Assembly: GCA_019752535.1 (NCBI GenBank)
Contig: JAIEMA010000023.1
Coordinates: 46,761 to 110,760, forward strand
DNA length: 64,000 nucleotides
From: Bacteriovoracaceae bacterium
Lineage (GTDB): Bacteria > Bdellovibrionota > Bacteriovoracia > Bacteriovoracales > Bacteriovoracaceae
Direction of reading: 5' to 3'
Shown: positions 38,586 to 47,727 of the stretch, one piece after another
How positions within the stretch are numbered: position 1 is the first letter of the stretch
How the letters are laid out: each line of letters begins with the position of its first letter
Position numbers and translations under genes: made by a program
Notes under the pieces: model-generated
The model's input: only the letters and a program-made list of their open reading frames with translations
Told to the model about the DNA's origin: nothing
The model's database searches: none

Positions 38586-39686
38586 ATGTTGCCCTCATTT
38601 TACGACCTCACATTGGCCGAATTTACCGACATTCTTCTTCAGAGAGGATTGAGTAAGTTTTCTGCGGCTCAGATCTATGACTGGGTTTTTAAAAAGAATG
38701 TGCGTGATCCTTCTTTATGGACCAATGTCTCTAAAGAGACTCGCCAATGGCTCAGTGAAACTTATGATTTTAAACTTCCTAAGATTGTTTGGCAGGGGCT
38801 ATCGGTGGATGGCACTCGGAAATTTTTAGTAGGATTTCAAGATGGTCAAACAGTTGAGACGGTGGCGATACCCGCTCGTGAAAGACTCACACTGTGTATC
38901 TCTTCTCAAGTTGGTTGCGCCATTGGTTGCACCTTTTGTCATACCGCCACACAAGGACTCAAGCGTCACTTGAAAGCCGGTGAAGTGGTGGGACAATTTT
39001 TAGTGGTTCAAGATTGGCTTAATCAAAATGGTGGCGAGAAGCTCACGAATATTGTCTATATGGGGCAAGGTGAACCGCTTCATAATTATGAGAATGTAAA
39101 AAAAGCGACGACAATATTTCTAGAACCTAAAGGCATGGGTCTGGGTCAAAGAAGAATCACTCTTTCAACATCAGGGTTAGTTCCTGCGATAGAAAAGTTG
39201 ATCGACTTTCCGCCAGTGAATATTGCCATCTCTCTTCATGCCGCTCACAACGAAGTGCGAACAGAATTGATGCCTATTAATAAGGTCTATGATCTCGAGC
39301 GACTTTTTAAAGCAATTAAAACTATTCCCCTTAAGGCCCATCGCCGTATCACATACGAGTACTTATTGATTGATGGGCTCAATGATGGTGAGCGAGATAT
39401 TCAAGGATTAATTGATCTTCTGCCTAAGTCAGAAAGTAAGGTGAATCTCATTCCATTCAATGAATACCCAGGCTCAAATTATAGAAGACCTTCGGATAAA
39501 AAAATTTACTGGTTTATGCAGCAGCTTGAATCAAATGGAGTGACTTGCACTGTAAGGACGACAAAAGGTACAGATATTCTCGCTGCCTGTGGGCAGCTCA
39601 AAAGTGCTTATGAGGGAGGGGAACTTAATCTTTGGAGCTCTCCTCAACAGAATCCTCAGTCCATCTCCAGTACTTCATCTCAGTAG
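38586..39686 (+). CDS. rlmN: 23S rRNA/tRNA adenine C2-methyltransferase RlmN
   Basis: SSQVGCAIGCTFCHTATQGLKRHL radical-SAM CxxxCxxC; VYMGQGEPLHNYENV; RRITLSTSGLVP; VRTTKGTDILAACGQL. Confidence 0.96.
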   Translation: MLPSFYDLTLAEFTDILLQRGLSKFSAAQIYDWVFKKNVRDPSLWTNVSKETRQWLSETYDFKLPKIVWQGLSVDGTRKFLVGFQDGQTVETVAIPARERLTLCISSQVGCAIGCTFCHTATQGLKRHLKAGEVVGQFLVVQDWLNQNGGEKLTNIVYMGQGEPLHNYENVKKATTIFLEPKGMGLGQRRITLSTSGLVPAIEKLIDFPPVNIAISLHAAHNEVRTELMPINKVYDLERLFKAIKTIPLKAHRRITYEYLLIDGLNDGERDIQGLIDLLPKSESKVNLIPFNEYPGSNYRRPSDKKIYWFMQQLESNGVTCTVRTTKGTDILAACGQLKSAYEGGELNLWSSPQQNPQSISSTSSQ

Positions 39687-39891
39687 CGTCTTCAGCTTTC
39701 GTTTCAGCAGCTAGATCTCGCTCGCTTTTAGTTTGCTGAGCGACTCCGCGTTTTCTGATTTTTTGAGCCTGAGGAGCTTCAAAGCGATGTCCAAGAGCAT
39801 CGTCCATATGTTCTTTGGCCACAGTTGGAGCCGCATACGACTGCGTAAACCAAATAAGACCTGCTAAGACGACCAATTTTTTCCATAACAT
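39625..39891 (-). CDS. Small secreted uncharacterised protein overlapping the rlmN 3' end
   Basis: MLWKKLVVLAGLIWFTQSYAAP signal peptide with upstream AAGGAAT SD; 62-nt antisense overlap with rlmN. Confidence 0.5.
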   Translation of the reverse strand: MLWKKLVVLAGLIWFTQSYAAPTVAKEHMDDALGHRFEAPQAQKIRKRGVAQQTKSERDLAAETKAEDATEMKYWRWTEDSVEESSKD

Positions 39892-40099
39892 AGCAATTCC
39901 TTCGTTTTGACTCCCTTGAGTCTTCACATAATCTTATCGGAGCAGAATTCGAAAGCCTTAACCCAATGTTATCAGCGACTTAGACCGTGTAATAATGACC
40001 TGTGTTATAGAGTGTCAGGAAATAAGCAGTGACGGCTCAAAATCTTTAGTGCCACAATCGCAAGCACTTGATCATAACGAATCATTTCACTGGAGTTTC

Positions 40100-41425
40100 A
40101 TGCGTTTAACGCTTTTGCTCAGTTTGATTATCCTCTCCGCTCAGGCCAACGCTGCTATCCGCAGTTATTTCAATAATCGCGCAACCACTTCATATGTTGA
40201 TCCTTTAAGAAATATCAAAAAGTCTGGTGATAATTTAGAAGAAGTGATTTTGGCGGAAATGGATAAGGCCAAGAAGTCTATATATATAGCGGTTCAAGAA
40301 ATCAGATTGCCGGCCATCGCTAAAAAATTAGTCGAAAAGCAAAAAGCTGGTCTAGATGTCCGAATTGTTATCGAAAATACTTATAACCATAACGTGATGG
40401 CTCAGCCTGATCTGCCACAAGGTGGAGAACCTGAGACTCATGAGTCGACACGCTACAAAGATTTAGTTGTTTTGGTTGATATGAACGGTGACGGTAAAGT
40501 TACACGCGCTGAAATGGCCGAACGTGATGCCATATTTATTCTTCAACAAGGTAAAGTCCCTTTAATTGATGATACAGAGGACGGATCTTCTGGCTCGGGA
40601 CTGATGCACCATAAGTTTATTGTAATTGATGGCAAAACGGTTGTGTTGAGCTCGGCTAATTTCACTCCAAGTTGTATTCATGGAGATGTTGGTGTTCCAA
40701 GTTCTCGCGGAAATGCCAATGGTTTGATGGTTATCGATTCCGCTCCACTTTCTAAAATCTTTACAGAAGAATTTTCGCTCTTGTGGGAAGCTAAGTTTGG
40801 GATGAACAAACCTTTCAGAGGTTCAAGAACAGTATCGGTTGGCGGCAAAAAAATTACTGTTCAGTTTTCTCCCTCTTCTCGAAATGTTTCTTGGGATATG
40901 ACAACTAATGGATTGATTGCCAGTACATTGAGTGGAGCTAAAAAATCCATCCAAGCCGCGCTTTTCGTCTTCTCGGAGCAGAAGCTCGCTGACGCGATGA
41001 AAGAAGCGCACAAGAAAGCATCCGTCGAAGTACTCGTTGAGCCGAAGTTTGCTTTCCGACCTTATAGCGAAGTTCTTGATCTTCTCGGTGTGATTTTGCC
41101 CGACGGAAATTGTGTTGTTGAACAAGGTAACGCACCTTGGCGTCCCGCTCTTGTGACTGCAGGACAGGCTTCATTGCCAGTTGGGGATGTGCTTCACCAC
41201 AAATTTGGTGTCGTTGATCAACGTAAATTAATTTTTGGCTCTCATAATTGGTCTGACTCTGCCAATGTCACGAATGATGAGTTCTTGGTCGTTGTCGACG
41301 ATGAGAGTGTTGCCACTGACTTCTCGGGAGAATTCAATCGTATCAGCGCTGGATCTCGCTGGGGTTTGCCGATACGCGTTCGAAATGAAGTCGAAGCTTC
41401 TCGCGGTCGCTGCTCTTCTCTCTAA
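40100..41425 (+). CDS. Secreted phospholipase D-like protein with EF-hand insert
   Basis: Signal peptide MRLTLLLSLIILSAQANA; two HKD-like motifs HHKFIVIDGKTVVLSSANFT and HHKFGVVDQRKLIFGSHNWS; DMNGDGKVTRAE EF-hand loop. Confidence 0.88.
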   Translation: MRLTLLLSLIILSAQANAAIRSYFNNRATTSYVDPLRNIKKSGDNLEEVILAEMDKAKKSIYIAVQEIRLPAIAKKLVEKQKAGLDVRIVIENTYNHNVMAQPDLPQGGEPETHESTRYKDLVVLVDMNGDGKVTRAEMAERDAIFILQQGKVPLIDDTEDGSSGSGLMHHKFIVIDGKTVVLSSANFTPSCIHGDVGVPSSRGNANGLMVIDSAPLSKIFTEEFSLLWEAKFGMNKPFRGSRTVSVGGKKITVQFSPSSRNVSWDMTTNGLIASTLSGAKKSIQAALFVFSEQKLADAMKEAHKKASVEVLVEPKFAFRPYSEVLDLLGVILPDGNCVVEQGNAPWRPALVTAGQASLPVGDVLHHKFGVVDQRKLIFGSHNWSDSANVTNDEFLVVVDDESVATDFSGEFNRISAGSRWGLPIRVRNEVEASRGRCSSL

Positions 41426-41502
41426 TTCTCTCTTAAGCATTTCCTTTCACTTTCTCCGTGGTTATACTTAAGCATCTGAAAAAACTTAGCGGAGGAGTTT
41501 TT

Positions 41503-42426
41503 GTGTCACGCGAAAGATCAAAAGGCATTGTTGGAATATTTGCACTCATCACAGTTCTCTTTGTGGTGTTCATGGTTTTTGCCTTTTTTACTATTTCTAG
41601 TTTAAGGAACACTTCCGATTTAAGCGCCAAGGCCCTGCGTGGTGATGAGGACGGACCTATTGGAGTCATCACAATTGATGGCGCCATAATGGAATCAAAG
41701 AAAGTGGTTCAACTTCTTCATGCTGCTGAAGAAGAGGAAAGTATTAAAGCCATTTTGATAAGAGTTGATAGTCCCGGGGGAGCTGTGGCTCCGACTCAGG
41801 AGATTTACGAGGAGATCAGAAGGATTGATGCCAAGAAGCCAGTCTTCTCATCTTTTGGAAGTATTGCTGCAAGCGGTGGCTATTACATTGGAGCCGCGAC
41901 TCGTAAAATTTATGCGAATGCCGGCTCGTTGACTGGATCAATTGGGGTGATCATGCAGTTTGCTGATCTCTCTGAATTGTTTGCTTTCGCGAAGTTCAAA
42001 CCAGGGGTCATTAAAGCTGGAAAGTACAAAGACATCGGTTCACCGAATCGTCCAATGACTGAAGAAGAAAAAATGATTCTGACAAAAAGCTTAGCGGTAA
42101 CCCATAAGCAGTTTATCAATGACATTTTAAAGACACGTGAAGATCGTCTCACAAAGAAGCCTGAAGAATTTGCTCAAGGGCAAATCTTTAATGGTGAAGA
42201 AGCTTTGGAGATTGGTTTAGTCGATGAGCTTGCTGGCATGTGGGAAGCAGGAAGAAGAATTCATAAAGATCTTAAGATCAAAGAGAAGTTCGGTCTTCGC
42301 TTCATTAAATCTAAAAAGAAGAGAATGTCTCTGAGCGATCTTCTTCAAGATGGAGAAGAGACACTTTCTCATATAAAAGAATCGATGGTCCGAAAGTCTG
42401 GGCCTGCTTTTCTTTTGCCTTGGTAA
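41503..42426 (+). CDS. sppA: Signal peptide peptidase SppA
   Basis: IRVDSPGGAVAPTQEIYEEI; SIAASGGYYIGAA; ANAGSLTGSIGVIMQF; GTG start preceded by GGAGGAG. Confidence 0.93.
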   Translation: MSRERSKGIVGIFALITVLFVVFMVFAFFTISSLRNTSDLSAKALRGDEDGPIGVITIDGAIMESKKVVQLLHAAEEEESIKAILIRVDSPGGAVAPTQEIYEEIRRIDAKKPVFSSFGSIAASGGYYIGAATRKIYANAGSLTGSIGVIMQFADLSELFAFAKFKPGVIKAGKYKDIGSPNRPMTEEEKMILTKSLAVTHKQFINDILKTREDRLTKKPEEFAQGQIFNGEEALEIGLVDELAGMWEAGRRIHKDLKIKEKFGLRFIKSKKKRMSLSDLLQDGEETLSHIKESMVRKSGPAFLLPW

Positions 42427-42432
42427 GACTTA

Positions 42433-43662
42433 ATGGATTGGGTTTTACTTTCTGAATGGATGAAAACGAATCTACTCACAGTAATCGCCGTAGCGATTAC
42501 TGGGGTTTTGATTTATCACTATGTCATTGAGCGCGATCGCGCAGTAAAACTTTCTAAGAAGTATCGCAATAGTATTTTTGAAGCTCAGTCTCGTATTTTT
42601 CTTAGTGCCACTCAGTATTTGATTTCAGGAAACAAAGATTTAGCGATTAAAGAGTTTTTGAATGCAGTAGATCTCAACAGAGAGACGATTGATACCTACT
42701 TTGCTTTGGGTGGCCTCTTTCGCTCAAATGGTGAGATTGAAAAAGCTATTTCCATTCACCGCTCCCTGATCGCAAGAGAAAGTATTTCTGAAGCCACTCG
42801 TTTGATGGCGCTTAAAGAGCTTGCTGTAGATTTTGATAAAGGTGGCTTTGTTGATAAGGCGATTGAAACGTATAAAGATGTTTTAAAAATCAATCGTGAC
42901 CAACATGATGTCATTCAGGCCCTATGTCGAATATATGAAGACACGGAAGATTGGGATCAAGCCTACAATTATCGCATTATGCTCTCAAAAGTTGGGCACG
43001 AGAATCAAAGTGAAACGATTTCCCATATTCTCGTCCAAAAAGCTAAAACGCAGTTTGAGAAAGGGAACTATCGACAAGCGGCTGAAGATCTCGACGATGC
43101 TTTCAGATTTTCTCCTTCGGTCTCTGCAAAGATCTTAAGACTTAAATTGGATTTGGTTCAAGGCAAGATGGAAGATGCAAACATTCTCCTGATGGAATTG
43201 CTTAAAGAGCATCCGATGTTCTCATCGTTTTTATTTGTCTCTCTCGATGAGGTTCATAAGAATCTTCCGGCTGATTCAGATTACTCTCAACGTCTCACAC
43301 AACTAAAAAAATCATTCTTAGAGATGCAAGATGGCGATCTCATGAGTGCGCCTTCTGTTGTCCTCTCTAAAATTCGATTGTTAAAAGCGACTGATAGATC
43401 ACAAGAGGCTTTTGAATTACTCGATAGATGGATGAAGAATCACGGACAAAGTGATGTTCTCAAAATGGAGTATATCAAGCTCCTAATTGATGTTGGTAGA
43501 GGCCCAGAAGCTCTTGAGCAAACTCAGCAGCTTCTTAAAACGTTACACAGCTCTCTCACTCGTCATTATTGCTCTCAATGTGGCTACAATTCGGATGAGA
43601 TTTTTTGGCGATGTCCACAGTGTCACACATGGGAAACAATTCAATTTAGGTGGAAAGTTTAA
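42433..43662 (+). CDS. lapB: TPR protein with C-terminal zinc ribbon, LapB/YciM-like
   Basis: N-terminal TM, TPR repeats, C-terminal HYCSQCGYNSDEIFWRCPQCHTWETI rubredoxin-type ribbon. Confidence 0.88.
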   Translation: MDWVLLSEWMKTNLLTVIAVAITGVLIYHYVIERDRAVKLSKKYRNSIFEAQSRIFLSATQYLISGNKDLAIKEFLNAVDLNRETIDTYFALGGLFRSNGEIEKAISIHRSLIARESISEATRLMALKELAVDFDKGGFVDKAIETYKDVLKINRDQHDVIQALCRIYEDTEDWDQAYNYRIMLSKVGHENQSETISHILVQKAKTQFEKGNYRQAAEDLDDAFRFSPSVSAKILRLKLDLVQGKMEDANILLMELLKEHPMFSSFLFVSLDEVHKNLPADSDYSQRLTQLKKSFLEMQDGDLMSAPSVVLSKIRLLKATDRSQEAFELLDRWMKNHGQSDVLKMEYIKLLIDVGRGPEALEQTQQLLKTLHSSLTRHYCSQCGYNSDEIFWRCPQCHTWETIQFRWKV

Positions 43663-44045
43663 TGAAAGCGTTATGGCTTTTTTTATTACTCTCAATCAAT
43701 GTAGGTGCTGAAGTGAAAGCTGTTGGAGTTTTTTACTTCAATCCTTTCTTGGGTCATGTTCATCAATCTCCTGCTCGCCGCTCTCCAAGCTTGACGACTA
43801 TTCAATGTGGTCACCCACTAAAAGTCATTGAAGATCCCAACGTCACTGTCAGTGATGAGTGGTCTTATGTTTCTGTAGCTGACTGGAAGGGGTTTGTTTG
43901 GAAAAAACATCTCACAACCAAGCGACCAGATTGTTTCCAATCGAGATACCCCAAGTTTTATGATGCACTTTCTCTCGATCTTGCTGAACTCTTTTATTGG
44001 GGCCGATTGCATGATCACTGGGAAGAGGGAGTAGCGAAGCCATGA
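43662..44045 (+). CDS. Secreted SH3-like protein
   Basis: MKALWLFLLLSINVGAE signal peptide; HPLKVIEDPNVTVSDEWSYVSVADWKGFVWKKHL; TAATG overlap with lapB. Confidence 0.6.
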   Translation: MKALWLFLLLSINVGAEVKAVGVFYFNPFLGHVHQSPARRSPSLTTIQCGHPLKVIEDPNVTVSDEWSYVSVADWKGFVWKKHLTTKRPDCFQSRYPKFYDALSLDLAELFYWGRLHDHWEEGVAKP

Positions 44046-44914
44046 AAATATTATTTTTACTCTTATTTTCTTTTAACTCCCTGGCACAAAACTCCACAAC
44101 CTTGCCTCAAGAGAAAGAGTTAGACGTTGTCGATTTTCAAAACGTAAAAGATGTTTTGAAAAAAGATGGTCTCATGCAAGAGGTTCAAAAAAAGAAAAAA
44201 GAAGTTTTGAAAATAAAAGAGATACGCTCTGATGAAGAGAAAAAACTCTATAATTGGCCAACGGATAATGAGTTTTGGCCGATCGCTACGGAGTATTGGC
44301 TAGTAAAACAAGCTCCAACTTTAATGTGGGACTTCGATCGTCCAGACTATGGTCTGACACAATCATTTGCCTCAATTCTTAAAACTGTTGGATACATTCA
44401 AAAGCGCTTTAGGCTGTTGGCCATTGATTCTCCATCACCTGCCCATTTATCTCTACCCTGGACGAGTGATGAATTGTGTCTCGTTTTCTCTGTTCCTTTT
44501 GCTCGCTCCATGGATCTAAGTAAGCTTGAGATTTCTCTTCTGCTTCTCGAAGATGTTCTGAGAATGGAAGAGGGATGGCTTAAAGATTTTGCAACACCTG
44601 CTAACTTGAAAGACCTATTAGGTTCAAATTTCAAAGACAAAAAACCGGACCTAACTCCTATTTTTGAAGTCTCTAAAGGCTACACAAAATTTATTCAAGA
44701 GAAGGGTTTTAGTTTTCAACAGCAATTCACTATCACAAAAAAGATGAGTGCTATCCTTAAGCCACATCCTGAATTGTGGAATGCCTACGTTCGTTTGCTT
44801 GGAAAAATTGATCGTTTAGTGAAAGGGAATCAAGTTTTTAGCTCCTACGTGAAGCTCTATCCTTCTCCTGAAATGCAAATCCGCTGGCTAGCTCCTGAGG
44901 AAAAAATTCTGTGA
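44042..44914 (+). CDS. Uncharacterised secreted protein
   Basis: MKILFLLLFSFNSLAQ signal peptide; ATGA overlaps on both sides. Confidence 0.6.
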   Translation: MKILFLLLFSFNSLAQNSTTLPQEKELDVVDFQNVKDVLKKDGLMQEVQKKKKEVLKIKEIRSDEEKKLYNWPTDNEFWPIATEYWLVKQAPTLMWDFDRPDYGLTQSFASILKTVGYIQKRFRLLAIDSPSPAHLSLPWTSDELCLVFSVPFARSMDLSKLEISLLLLEDVLRMEEGWLKDFATPANLKDLLGSNFKDKKPDLTPIFEVSKGYTKFIQEKGFSFQQQFTITKKMSAILKPHPELWNAYVRLLGKIDRLVKGNQVFSSYVKLYPSPEMQIRWLAPEEKIL

Positions 44915-45747
44915 ACACAGAGCCTCAAAACATCGACGAATTTAAGCGTAATATTCGATGGTGGCTCTTCTACATTGCCATCCAAGTGATTGCTCACATC
45001 TCACTCAGTTCTGTGGGAGCTTTTTTTCATTTCCTGCTAGATCACGAAATCTCACTTGTTGAGGGTTGGCTTCACAACAATGGATGGGAGCTTGCTGTTG
45101 CTTCCAAAGTTTTAGCTTTCTGGATCGTTTATAAATTGCTTAAAGTGAGACTTTATCAACCGTTAAGAGTTCGGGATTATTTTGGCGATTTGTGGCGCTT
45201 ACCTGATCAGCGAGCCGTTGTTTTAGCTTTCTTTTTAAATATTTTATTTTGGTTAGTGGCCCAACCAGTGCTTCAGACCCAAAACCAGTCTTATTGGGCT
45301 TTTCATTTTGTCTCTTACTTTGGCATCGGCCTTTGGTTTCTCTCCGATTTTCTTGTTGCTTCAATTCTTCAAGATCTCTTTCCCATCACAATCAAGAAAT
45401 TTGAAAATATAAGAATTTTTATTTATTTAATTGGTTTCTCTTTATCATTTCGACTCGTAGTACCTGACTATTTTGGCACCTTCTTTGTCATGTTGTTACA
45501 CTTCTGCTCGCTATTGCTGCTGAGTGGAATACGTTTGCAAAATATTGGAAATGTTGTCGTCTATTTAGCTTTAGTTGTTTCACCCTTTGCTGCCTTCTTT
45601 GGCATTGATCCTATTTGGGGAGCTGATTTCTCTCCTTTCAAGTTTCAACATCTGCCGAGCGTACCTTTTCTTCTGATATTTTGGATGTTATCGTTGGCCT
45701 ATTATCGATACCGTCATCGCTGGCGCTGGCCATTCTCTCTAGGTTAG
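44911..45747 (+). CDS. Uncharacterised multi-pass membrane protein
   Basis: Several hydrophobic helices; GTG start overlapping previous stop. Confidence 0.6.
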   Translation: MNTEPQNIDEFKRNIRWWLFYIAIQVIAHISLSSVGAFFHFLLDHEISLVEGWLHNNGWELAVASKVLAFWIVYKLLKVRLYQPLRVRDYFGDLWRLPDQRAVVLAFFLNILFWLVAQPVLQTQNQSYWAFHFVSYFGIGLWFLSDFLVASILQDLFPITIKKFENIRIFIYLIGFSLSFRLVVPDYFGTFFVMLLHFCSLLLLSGIRLQNIGNVVVYLALVVSPFAAFFGIDPIWGADFSPFKFQHLPSVPFLLIFWMLSLAYYRYRHRWRWPFSLG

Positions 45748-45781
45748 AGAATTTCCCGCAAGCGACACAAAGGAGTGTGGT

Positions 45782-46480
45782 GTGCACGGGAACTTAAATA
45801 TCTGGGAAATTCTTTGGCAATCAGGTCCAGTGGTAAAAGCTGTGTTACTGATTTTAATTGTTTGCTCTGTTGCCTCATGGGCGATCATCATTCAGAAAAT
45901 GAAAGAGTTCAAAATCATTGATGAGGCCAATCAACATTTCCTTGGTGCTTTTAAAAGCAACGCGAGTATGGGTGAGCTTTTTCAAGCTGCTGTAGGGAAT
46001 CAAGAATCGACAATGGGAATTATGTACCGCAAAGGGTACGAGGAAATTAATCGCCTCAATGAAAAACTCGGCGATAAGAAACATCTTGCAGAGTATTTAA
46101 AAAATCAAAATTTCGTTCCAGTTGAACGTGCTTTAAAGCAAGGTGTCTCTCAGGTTCAGGAAGTTTTGGATCTCCGTATTGCGACTCTGGCCACGATTGG
46201 CTCTGTGGCTCCATTTATCGGATTGTTTGGAACGGTTTGGGGGATCATCGACGCTTTCTCTGGTCTTGCAAGCGGTGGAGGCTCAATTGAAGCGGTCGCT
46301 CCCGGTATTGCGGAAGCCCTAGTGGCCACGGCCGTAGGTCTCGCGGCTGCGATTCCTGCTGTCTGGTTTTATAACAATTTCAACACACGTCTTCAGCGCA
46401 TGCAGAATCAGATGGATGGTTTTGGACAGGACTTTTTGAATTTAGTTGAACGCTCTTTGATAGTTTTACGCAAAGATTAG
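45782..46480 (+). CDS. tolQ: MotA/TolQ/ExbB proton channel protein, TolQ
   Basis: DLRIATLATIGSVAPFIGLFGTVWGIIDAFSGLASGGGSIEAVAPGIAEALVATAVGLAAAIPAVWFYN; GTG start. Confidence 0.93.
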   Translation: MHGNLNIWEILWQSGPVVKAVLLILIVCSVASWAIIIQKMKEFKIIDEANQHFLGAFKSNASMGELFQAAVGNQESTMGIMYRKGYEEINRLNEKLGDKKHLAEYLKNQNFVPVERALKQGVSQVQEVLDLRIATLATIGSVAPFIGLFGTVWGIIDAFSGLASGGGSIEAVAPGIAEALVATAVGLAAAIPAVWFYNNFNTRLQRMQNQMDGFGQDFLNLVERSLIVLRKD

Positions 46481-46492
46481 TAAAGGATCAAA

Positions 46493-46912
46493 ATGGGATT
46501 TCAGACTGGAAATAGAAAGGGCCCGGTTTCAGATATAAACGTGACTCCACTTGTGGACGTGATGCTTGTTCTGTTGGTTATTTTTATGGTGACCGCTCCC
46601 ATGATGTTTAGTGGGGTTAATTTAAAATTGCCTAAGACAGGTAAGGTCTCCTCTTTAAATTTGCGTCCTGAACTCATCATCCTCTCGGTGACTGCTGGAG
46701 AAGAATATTTCTTAGGTAAAGAGAGAATTCCTAAAGAGACATTGCTTAAAGTCGTCTCTGATAAATTAAAGAGCACCAAGAGTGATGTGATCTATTTGCG
46801 TGCAGACTATGCCTTAAAATATGAAAAAGTGGCAAAGCTCATCTCTGCGCTTAAAAATGCAGGTATTTCAAATATTGCGCTCGTGACTGAGATTGAAAAA
46901 AGTCAGGGGTAG
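46493..46912 (+). CDS. tolR: ExbD/TolR protein
   Basis: SDINVTPLVDVMLVLLVIFMVTAPMM. Confidence 0.93.
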   Translation: MGFQTGNRKGPVSDINVTPLVDVMLVLLVIFMVTAPMMFSGVNLKLPKTGKVSSLNLRPELIILSVTAGEEYFLGKERIPKETLLKVVSDKLKSTKSDVIYLRADYALKYEKVAKLISALKNAGISNIALVTEIEKSQG

Positions 46913-46914
46913 AA

Positions 46915-47718
46915 GTGAAGGCGTTAAATCATCAAAACGAATTTTACTCTGATGATTACAAGTCAAGCTTCATGCTGGCGATCGCTCTCCATTTATTTCT
47001 CATTCTTATCGCTTTCATTGTAGGCCGTGTTCTTCACTCCCAATACTCTAAGGACGCGGGACTTGAGATCATTCAGGCCTCCGTGAGAGTGGATGTTGTC
47101 GGCATGCCTAAGATGACGATTAAAGAGCTCAAAGAATTAGAAGCTTCTCCCGTTGCTCCGGTTGAAGAGCCAAAAATTGTAGAAGCCACAAAAGTCGAAG
47201 AAGTGAAGCCAGAAATTAAGCCTGATGATCTGGTTGTGCCTGATGAATCAGCTCCTAAGAAGAAAAGCCTCACTTCATTTCTCTCGGACTATAGCTCGCA
47301 AAAAGTTAAAGTGGATACGAAGGCGAAAAAGGGTGACAAGACATCAAAGCTTCAGGGTCTTGATAGTCTCATCATCGAAGGAAATAGATTAAGCAAAGGA
47401 ACGGCCCTTGTTGGAACGACTTCTGATATGGCCGACTCCGTGTTTGTGGGTTACGTACAGACACTTCCTGAAAAAGTTCGTGAGCATTGGCGCTTGCCTG
47501 GGTACCTTAAAGAGCAAGAATTGAAGTGCCGGATGCATGTTTGGATTGGCGTTCGAGGTGAAATATTAAAGACCGAGATTCGCGAATCGAGTGGTAATAA
47601 TGAATTTGATACTCGAGCAGAAGCGGCCATACGAGCTGCGGCGCCATTTACTGTCCCACCTCCGGAAGCGGCTCCAAAGCTAGCAACTAGAGGGATTATT
47701 TTGGGCTTTCCCCTTTAA
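46915..47718 (+). CDS. TonB/TolA C-terminal domain protein
   Basis: N-terminal TM; Pro/Lys/Glu-rich linker; VREHWRLPGYLKEQELKCRMHVWIGVRGEILKTEIRESSGNNEFDTRAEAAIRAAAPF. Confidence 0.85.
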   Translation: MKALNHQNEFYSDDYKSSFMLAIALHLFLILIAFIVGRVLHSQYSKDAGLEIIQASVRVDVVGMPKMTIKELKELEASPVAPVEEPKIVEATKVEEVKPEIKPDDLVVPDESAPKKKSLTSFLSDYSSQKVKVDTKAKKGDKTSKLQGLDSLIIEGNRLSKGTALVGTTSDMADSVFVGYVQTLPEKVREHWRLPGYLKEQELKCRMHVWIGVRGEILKTEIRESSGNNEFDTRAEAAIRAAAPFTVPPPEAAPKLATRGIILGFPL

Positions 47719-47727
47719 AGGTTTTAT

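Noticed and set aside
39909-39922. GACTC-CCTT-GAGTC short hairpin in the rlmN/PLD intergenic region
   Set aside because: Only 5-bp arms and no T-run or positional context; likely chance.
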